Assembly: GCA_945949875.1 (NCBI GenBank)
Contig: CAMFGH010000019.1
Span: forward strand, 1-35,507
DNA length: 35,507 nucleotides
Source: an uncultured bacterium
GTDB lineage: Bacteria; Bacillota; Clostridia; Lachnospirales; Lachnospiraceae
Direction: 5' to 3'
Below the pieces are notes generated by a model, which did no database searches, was not told where the DNA came from, and saw nothing but the letters and a program-made list of their open reading frames with translations. The position numbers and the translations under genes are program-made. Shown in pieces: positions 31,019 through 35,507 of the stretch. The first letter of the stretch is position 1; the number at the start of each line of letters is the position of its first letter.

Positions 31019-32438
31019 AGAAGCGGAAATCTCTCTTTCCTTCCGCAATATCATGAATATGCTCTGATGCAATCCTTCGTACCTTTTCATTTGGAATATT
31101 GGAAAGTTCCCGTTCAATGAGTTCCATACCGATTCTGCGTGTCTCTTCGCTGGCATAGTCCTCCAGATATTCCTTTAAAGTCATCAGCGCATTGGGATGA
31201 CAGCAATTCAAAATCTGCATATTTTTACAAAGTGCCATAAAGCGGTCACCGGTTCTGCCTTCCCGGTAGCATGCGGTACAGAAGCTTGGAATATAACCCA
31301 GTTTCATTAACCAGTTTACCACTTCATCCAGGGTACGCTGGTCGCTGACATCAAACTGGGCACTGGTCACGTCTTCCTCTAACTCCGGCTCTGCATAGCC
31401 ACCCACGCTGGTTCTGGATGCCCCACTGATCTGGGATACCCCAAGTGGAAGTACCTTTTCCCGAACCTCCTTACTCTCACGGGTGGAAATGATCATACCG
31501 GTATAGGGTGTTGAAATACGGATCAGAGCACAGATTTTTGCAAAGGTTTCATCCGTGATTCCATTGTCAAAAGCAGAAGGATCAATGTCATCCGCATGTT
31601 TCACCCGGGGCACACTGATGGTATGGGGTCCTACTCCATGTACCGCCTCCAAATGCTCTGCATGCATCAAAAGCCCGGCAAATTCATAACGGTACATTTC
31701 CAGACCAAACAAAACTCCCAGTCCCACATCATCGATGCCGCCCTCCATGGCACGGTCCATGGCCTCTGTATGATATGCATAGTCGTGCTTTGGTCCCGTC
31801 GGGTGGAGTTTTTCATAGCTTTCTTTATGATACGTTTCTTGAAACAGAATGTAGGTGCCGATTCCTGCATCCTTCAATTTACGGTAGTTCTCCACCGTGG
31901 TGGCTGCAATATTCACATTCACACGACGAATGGCACCATTTTTATGTTTGATGCTGTAAATGGTTTTAATGCTTTCCAGAATATATTCAATCGGATTATT
32001 CACCGGATCCTCACCCGCCTCAATGGCAAGGCGCTTATGTCCCATATCCTGAAGAGCTGTCACTTCTTTTACAATTTCCTCCTGGGTCAGTTTCTTTCTG
32101 GCAATATGCTTATTTTTCATATGGTAAGGGCAGTACACACAACCATTGACACAATAATTGGACAGATAAAGCGGTGCAAAAAGTACGATTCGATTTCCAT
32201 AGAAATCTTTCTTAATCTGCTCTGCCAGCGCATAAATCTCCGCAATCTTCTCCGGCATTTCACATGCCAGAAGTACAGATGCTTCCCTGTGGTTTAATCC
32301 TTTCCTCTCCTTTGCTTTTGCAATAATGGAATCAATAAGTTCCACATTGTCCTTATTGGCATCTGCAAAGGAAAGAGTCTCCCGGATCTCTTCATCCGAA
32401 ATAAATTCCTCTGCTTTCATGGATGATACATTATACAT
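31017..32438 (-). CDS. hydG: [FeFe] hydrogenase H-cluster maturase HydG (radical SAM tyrosine lyase)
   Basis: The 473-residue enzyme has the radical SAM cluster motif CX3CX2C at C96, C100 and C103 (NYCVNGCVYCPYH). The C-terminal CX2CX22C motif (CTACYREGRTGDRFMALC onward to the CC pair) binds the auxiliary iron-sulfur cluster that distinguishes HydG from ThiH. It cleaves tyrosine to make CO and cyanide ligands for the hydrogenase active site. Length fits. The ATG at 32438 has GGAG about 10 nt upstream. The longer open frame to 32471 was rejected. hydE lies just upstream. Confidence 0.93.
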   Translation of the reverse strand: MYNVSSMKAEEFISDEEIRETLSFADANKDNVELIDSIIAKAKERKGLNHREASVLLACEMPEKIAEIYALAEQIKKDFYGNRIVLFAPLYLSNYCVNGCVYCPYHMKNKHIARKKLTQEEIVKEVTALQDMGHKRLAIEAGEDPVNNPIEYILESIKTIYSIKHKNGAIRRVNVNIAATTVENYRKLKDAGIGTYILFQETYHKESYEKLHPTGPKHDYAYHTEAMDRAMEGGIDDVGLGVLFGLEMYRYEFAGLLMHAEHLEAVHGVGPHTISVPRVKHADDIDPSAFDNGITDETFAKICALIRISTPYTGMIISTRESKEVREKVLPLGVSQISGASRTSVGGYAEPELEEDVTSAQFDVSDQRTLDEVVNWLMKLGYIPSFCTACYREGRTGDRFMALCKNMQILNCCHPNALMTLKEYLEDYASEETRRIGMELIERELSNIPNEKVRRIASEHIHDIAEGKRDFRF

Positions 32439-32514
32439 AGCTACATTTCTCCTTTCTGTCGGTTCTTCCAATCGGCAGTTATTTCATAATTTCTGTATTT
32501 CAAGCTTTTTATCC

Positions 32515-33576
32515 CTAATTATCGTTTATATAATCTCCCCGGTCCACAACCACCTGATAGCCGATTCCTTCCATTCTTTTTTCCATACAAAAACGACACT
32601 CTGCAGCTTCATCTCCGGTACAGATTTTGTTGTCATATAAAGCATATTTTTCCCGTACATCCACAGGGGAAAGATTGGGCATCACCACATTGGCACCTGC
32701 CAAAATACCAAGTTCTCTTCCTTTTGGGTGAATCGTTCCCAAAGCAGTGGTTGCCGGAAGAAGCACATGGGGATGCAGTAACCGGATGATGCTAAGTAGC
32801 CGCAGTGTCTGGTCTAAAGTACCGGGCTTCCGGCTCCCAAAAGGGGTGTCCTTATGTGGAATAAAAGGCCCGATCCCCACCATTTCCGGCTGTAAATCTT
32901 TGATAAACATCAAATCCTCATACAAGGTTTCCACTGTCTGTCCCGGGGAACCCACCATAAACCCACAACCGGTCTGATAGCCGATTTCTTTTAAATCCCT
33001 CAGGCACTGTTTTCGATTCTGTAGAGACATTTTCCCTGGATGCAGCTTTCCATAATGCTCTTCGTTTGCAGTTTCATGCCTGAGCAAATATCGTTCTGCC
33101 CCTGCCTTAAAATAAGCCTCATAACTTTCCTTTTCTTTTTCTCCGAGAGAAAGGGTCACTGCACAATCGGGATATGCCTCTTTTATTGTGGAAACAATAT
33201 CACAAATCTTTTCGTCCGTTAAAAAAGGATCTTCCCCTCCTTGCAACACAAAAGTACGAAATCCCAAATCGTAACCATTTTGACAACAGGAAAGAATCTC
33301 CTCTTTTGTAAGTCGATATCTTTGTGCATGACTGTTACTACAACGAATACCACAGTAGTAACAGTCATTTTTACAATAATTGGTAAACTCTATAAGGCCA
33401 CGGATAAATATTCTTTTCCCATAAACAGCATCTGCCACCGCTCTCGCCTGCTGGTGCAGATACTCTATGGCATGAGTGGACTCTGTCTCTAAAAGCTGGT
33501 GCAAATCCTGCAGAGAGAGCATTCCGGTTTCTTTTATTCTATTGATGATTTCTATCATAAGCTCCTGATAAACCAT
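32515..33576 (-). CDS. hydE: [FeFe] hydrogenase H-cluster maturase HydE
   Basis: The 353-residue radical SAM enzyme has CX3CX2C at C68, C72 and C75 (NYCKNDCYYCGIR). It also has the optional second cluster CX7CX2C near the C terminus (ICTGDEAAECRFC), as in HydE of Thermotoga. It acts with HydG and HydF in building the 2Fe part of the H-cluster. The ATG at 33576 has AAAGGAG. It lies 76 bp upstream of hydG. No HydF or hydrogenase gene is in the window. Confidence 0.93.
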   Translation of the reverse strand: MVYQELMIEIINRIKETGMLSLQDLHQLLETESTHAIEYLHQQARAVADAVYGKRIFIRGLIEFTNYCKNDCYYCGIRCSNSHAQRYRLTKEEILSCCQNGYDLGFRTFVLQGGEDPFLTDEKICDIVSTIKEAYPDCAVTLSLGEKEKESYEAYFKAGAERYLLRHETANEEHYGKLHPGKMSLQNRKQCLRDLKEIGYQTGCGFMVGSPGQTVETLYEDLMFIKDLQPEMVGIGPFIPHKDTPFGSRKPGTLDQTLRLLSIIRLLHPHVLLPATTALGTIHPKGRELGILAGANVVMPNLSPVDVREKYALYDNKICTGDEAAECRFCMEKRMEGIGYQVVVDRGDYINDN

Positions 33577-33639
33577 AGTGCTCCTTTCAATTTAATCTCT
33601 TAGTGCAATCTCTTTATACAATCCCTTTATTCTATACTT

Positions 33640-34776
33640 TTATTCTTTTCCACAAACTTTATTTCTTCCGTCTTCCTTAGCCTCATACATTCTCATATCA
33701 GCTTCATTTATCATCTCACTGTATAAAAGCCCCTCCACAGCACAGCTGTAGCCCACGCTTACTGTACAGGAAATATGAGTATGCGTGTTTAACTCTATTT
33801 TCATTTTTTCCACTCTGGCACGAAGCTTCTCCGCCAAATCCAGAAGTTCCTCCTTCTTTATGGATTCAAAAAATACCATGAACTCTTCTCCGCCATAGCG
33901 AACTGCATATCCTGCCCGATGTTTGATACAATTTTTTATCTCCTCTGCAATGACCCGCAGACACTCATCACCATTCTGGTGCCCATACTTATCATTTATA
34001 TTTTTAAAATAGTCGATATCCACCATAAGCACTGCAGACGGAGCATCCCCTACTTCCAGTTTCTGATCGATATGCTGCGTAAGGAAACGTCGATTATAAA
34101 GTCCGGTGAGCCCGTCCTTTTCAGCCTCATCCCTTAATTTGGCATTCAGGATTTCAATCTCCTTTAAATGCTCATCTCTGGCAAAAATCAGACGATTTCT
34201 TTTTACTCTCATGGTAAAACTGCTCACACTTACTATGATTGCCAGTAGACATGCTGATACTGTCTGTATCATCATGCCAGGATAAAAGTGAATACTTGGT
34301 ATCACAATAAAAGCTACATTGATCAGAACCGTGGAAAACACCGTTATGGAAGCTGCCACAATCGGCTGAATGGGAATAACAGCCACACAGGCAAGCACTG
34401 TATAAGCAAAAGTGGAAGTATCATTTCCATGCAGACACCCTATGCATGTAATTCCGATTGCCCACAATTCTACCAGAAAAAGATAGACCTTAACCACACG
34501 ATAAAACAGTGCAACATTTTTCTCGTTTTCCCGTAATTTACTGAGCAATAAGATGGCAACAATGGTAATAAAAACGAGACATAGGTACAGGCCTCGGTAA
34601 AGCATGGAGTGCGTACTGCTCCTGCCTTCTATTGTCTTAAACAAAAACATAACCATTTGAAATACTATGACTAAAATGCCACAGAATCGAAAGGTTGTGT
34701 AATCCTCTTTGTTTGCAAAACGCTGCATTTTTCCGAGTTCATCCTTACTCAGAAACCACACCATCTTATCTTTCAT
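33640..34776 (-). CDS. Membrane-bound diguanylate cyclase (GGDEF protein)
   Basis: The 378-residue protein has about six hydrophobic segments (about residues 30-190), then a GGDEF domain. It shows DGLTGLYNRRF, DIDYFKNINDKYGH and the active-site GGEEF at residues 295-299, so it should make cyclic di-GMP from GTP. The inhibitory RxxD site five residues before GGEEF is absent. The ATG at 34776 has AGGGGGA upstream. A longer frame to 34884 lacks such a site and was rejected. Signal unknown. Confidence 0.88.
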   Translation of the reverse strand: MKDKMVWFLSKDELGKMQRFANKEDYTTFRFCGILVIVFQMVMFLFKTIEGRSSTHSMLYRGLYLCLVFITIVAILLLSKLRENEKNVALFYRVVKVYLFLVELWAIGITCIGCLHGNDTSTFAYTVLACVAVIPIQPIVAASITVFSTVLINVAFIVIPSIHFYPGMMIQTVSACLLAIIVSVSSFTMRVKRNRLIFARDEHLKEIEILNAKLRDEAEKDGLTGLYNRRFLTQHIDQKLEVGDAPSAVLMVDIDYFKNINDKYGHQNGDECLRVIAEEIKNCIKHRAGYAVRYGGEEFMVFFESIKKEELLDLAEKLRARVEKMKIELNTHTHISCTVSVGYSCAVEGLLYSEMINEADMRMYEAKEDGRNKVCGKE

Positions 34777-34931
34777 CTGAATCCCCCTTTTTTCGACTTT
34801 TTTCCACATAAAGCCTGGTTTCATTATACTTTTCTTTACCCTAAAATAGCAATAAAAATCCATGTCGTCAGTGAAAATAATCATATCTCAAATGGCTTTC
34901 TGCACCTGCGCCCCGCCAACAACCACAAAAA

Positions 34932-34958
34932 CCCCACTAACCACAATGGCTAGCGGGG
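34932..34958 (-). terminator. Hairpin terminator downstream of the ArsC/Spx-family gene
   Basis: CCCCACTAACC (34932-34942) and GGCTAGCGGGG (34948-34958) form an 11 bp stem with two wobbles and an ACAAT loop. On the minus strand it is followed by TTTTTG. The plus side carries CCTTTT, so it may act in both directions. The gene-poor interval 34777-35139 holds this hairpin and one doubtful small frame. Confidence 0.75.
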
Positions 34959-34988
34959 CCTTTTATCATCTTTCGAATCTAAGCTATA

Positions 34989-35093
34989 CTATTTTGCATC
35001 CTCGATGCTTTCCTTATTATACGTTGCTCCGTTATAGCTGATCGCCAGTTCCAGCATCCTAAAAGGCATATGAGTCAATTTCAAACATAACAT
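34989..35093 (-). other. Doubtful small open frame, possibly the tail of a lost gene
   Basis: A 34-codon frame reads MLCLKLTHMPFRMLELAISY, then NGATYNKESIEDAK and stop. Upstream codons in the same frame (EVLRAVKLRLAER) also look protein-like and run to a stop near the end of the ArsC/Spx gene, with no start codon or ribosome site. It may be the C-terminal remnant of a degraded gene or chance. I do not recognise a family. Confidence 0.2.
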
Positions 35094-35139
35094 TCTTTCG
35101 GCAAGTCTCAATTTTACAGCTCTTAGAACTTCTGAAATC

Positions 35140-35490
35140 CTACTTCAACCTCTCACTCCACTCAGCTTCTTTAAACCCAACCAGCACACTATCCCCATCC
35201 ACAATAATAGGGCGTTTCACCAGCATTCCGTTGGTTGCCAATAACTGCAACTGTTCCTCTTCACTCATAGCTGGCAATTTCTCCTTCAGATTATTTTCCT
35301 TATAAAGTAATCCGCTGGTATTGAAGAACTTCTTAAGAGGAAGTCCGCTTTTTCTATGCCATTCTTTCAGTTCATCATATGAAGGATTATCTTCTGCAAT
35401 ATGACGCTCCGTATATTCTATCTGGTTCTCATTGAGCCATTTCTTTGCCTTCTGGCAGGTGGAACATTTGGGGTAACATACAAATTCCAT
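35140..35490 (-). CDS. ArsC/Spx-family thioredoxin-fold protein
   Basis: The 116-residue protein has a CSTC motif at residues 9-12 (YPKCSTCQKAKKWL), the C-terminal signature VKRPIIVDGDSVLVGF and the usual length for the ArsC/Spx/MgsR family. Members are arsenate reductases, RNA-polymerase regulators or thiol reductases. Nothing here proves which, and no ars genes are adjacent. The gene is complete. The ATG at 35490 has AAAGGA upstream, 17 bp from the window edge. A strong hairpin terminator follows. Confidence 0.85.
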   Translation of the reverse strand: MEFVCYPKCSTCQKAKKWLNENQIEYTERHIAEDNPSYDELKEWHRKSGLPLKKFFNTSGLLYKENNLKEKLPAMSEEEQLQLLATNGMLVKRPIIVDGDSVLVGFKEAEWSERLK

Positions 35491-35507
35491 AATTATTTTC
35501 CTTTCCG

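Overview
The window reads as a chromosomal segment of a low-to-mid GC Gram-positive anaerobe, most likely a gut Lachnospiraceae (Blautia, Dorea or Mediterraneibacter-like). The basis is gene content and style: HydE/HydG hydrogenase maturases, a pstSCAB-phoU operon, a PadR-FtsW pair, BlaI/BlaR1, DUF6544-type and YitT proteins, strong AGGAGG ribosome sites, and AT-rich wobble positions. This is inference from protein families; no database search was possible. Nearly all genes are on the minus strand. The clear plus-strand genes are blaI-blaR1 and the exonuclease III gene.

Layout, left to right. 1-2275: the start of a CYTH-domain gene, a nuclease-like hypothetical gene that seems internally deleted, two tandem-repeat arrays (about 12 nt and 18 nt periods) with no convincing gene, and an HD-domain phosphohydrolase. 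2350-6674: the phosphate operon pstS-pstC-pstA-pstB-phoU with a Pho-box-like promoter and a structured leader. 6692-7186: a Phd/YefM antitoxin with a truncated RelE-type toxin. 7354-9050: an HD hydrolase overlapping a ketopantoate-reductase-like gene. 9239-12396: a MATE transporter, a YitT-family protein with a promoter plus attenuator-like leader, and a frameshifted membrane protein. 12544-16356: an LDH-family dehydrogenase, D-serine ammonia-lyase, an alpha/beta hydrolase and a MarR repressor with a perfect palindromic operator. 16429-18955: a padR-ftsW pair flanked by two approximately 390 bp composite palindromic elements. 18915-22293: a DUF6544-like protein divergent from blaI-blaR1. 22371-28617: a hybrid histidine kinase and three exported proteins, two of them paralogues. 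28885-35490: exonuclease III, an aminotransferase, hydG, hydE, a membrane GGDEF protein and an ArsC/Spx-family protein.

The strongest unusual signal is one repeat family, built from 19-20 nt units and a conserved end, present at about a dozen places between 9.0 and 31.0 kb and absent from the pst region. It occurs as long palindromes, hairpins and fragments. In at least six genes it supplies the last codons and the stop codon, in several reading frames, so unrelated proteins end in repeat-derived tails. The other notable items are two promoter-hairpin-terminator leaders (yitT, MATE), several degraded genes, and a BlaR1-type sensor with no beta-lactamase next to it.
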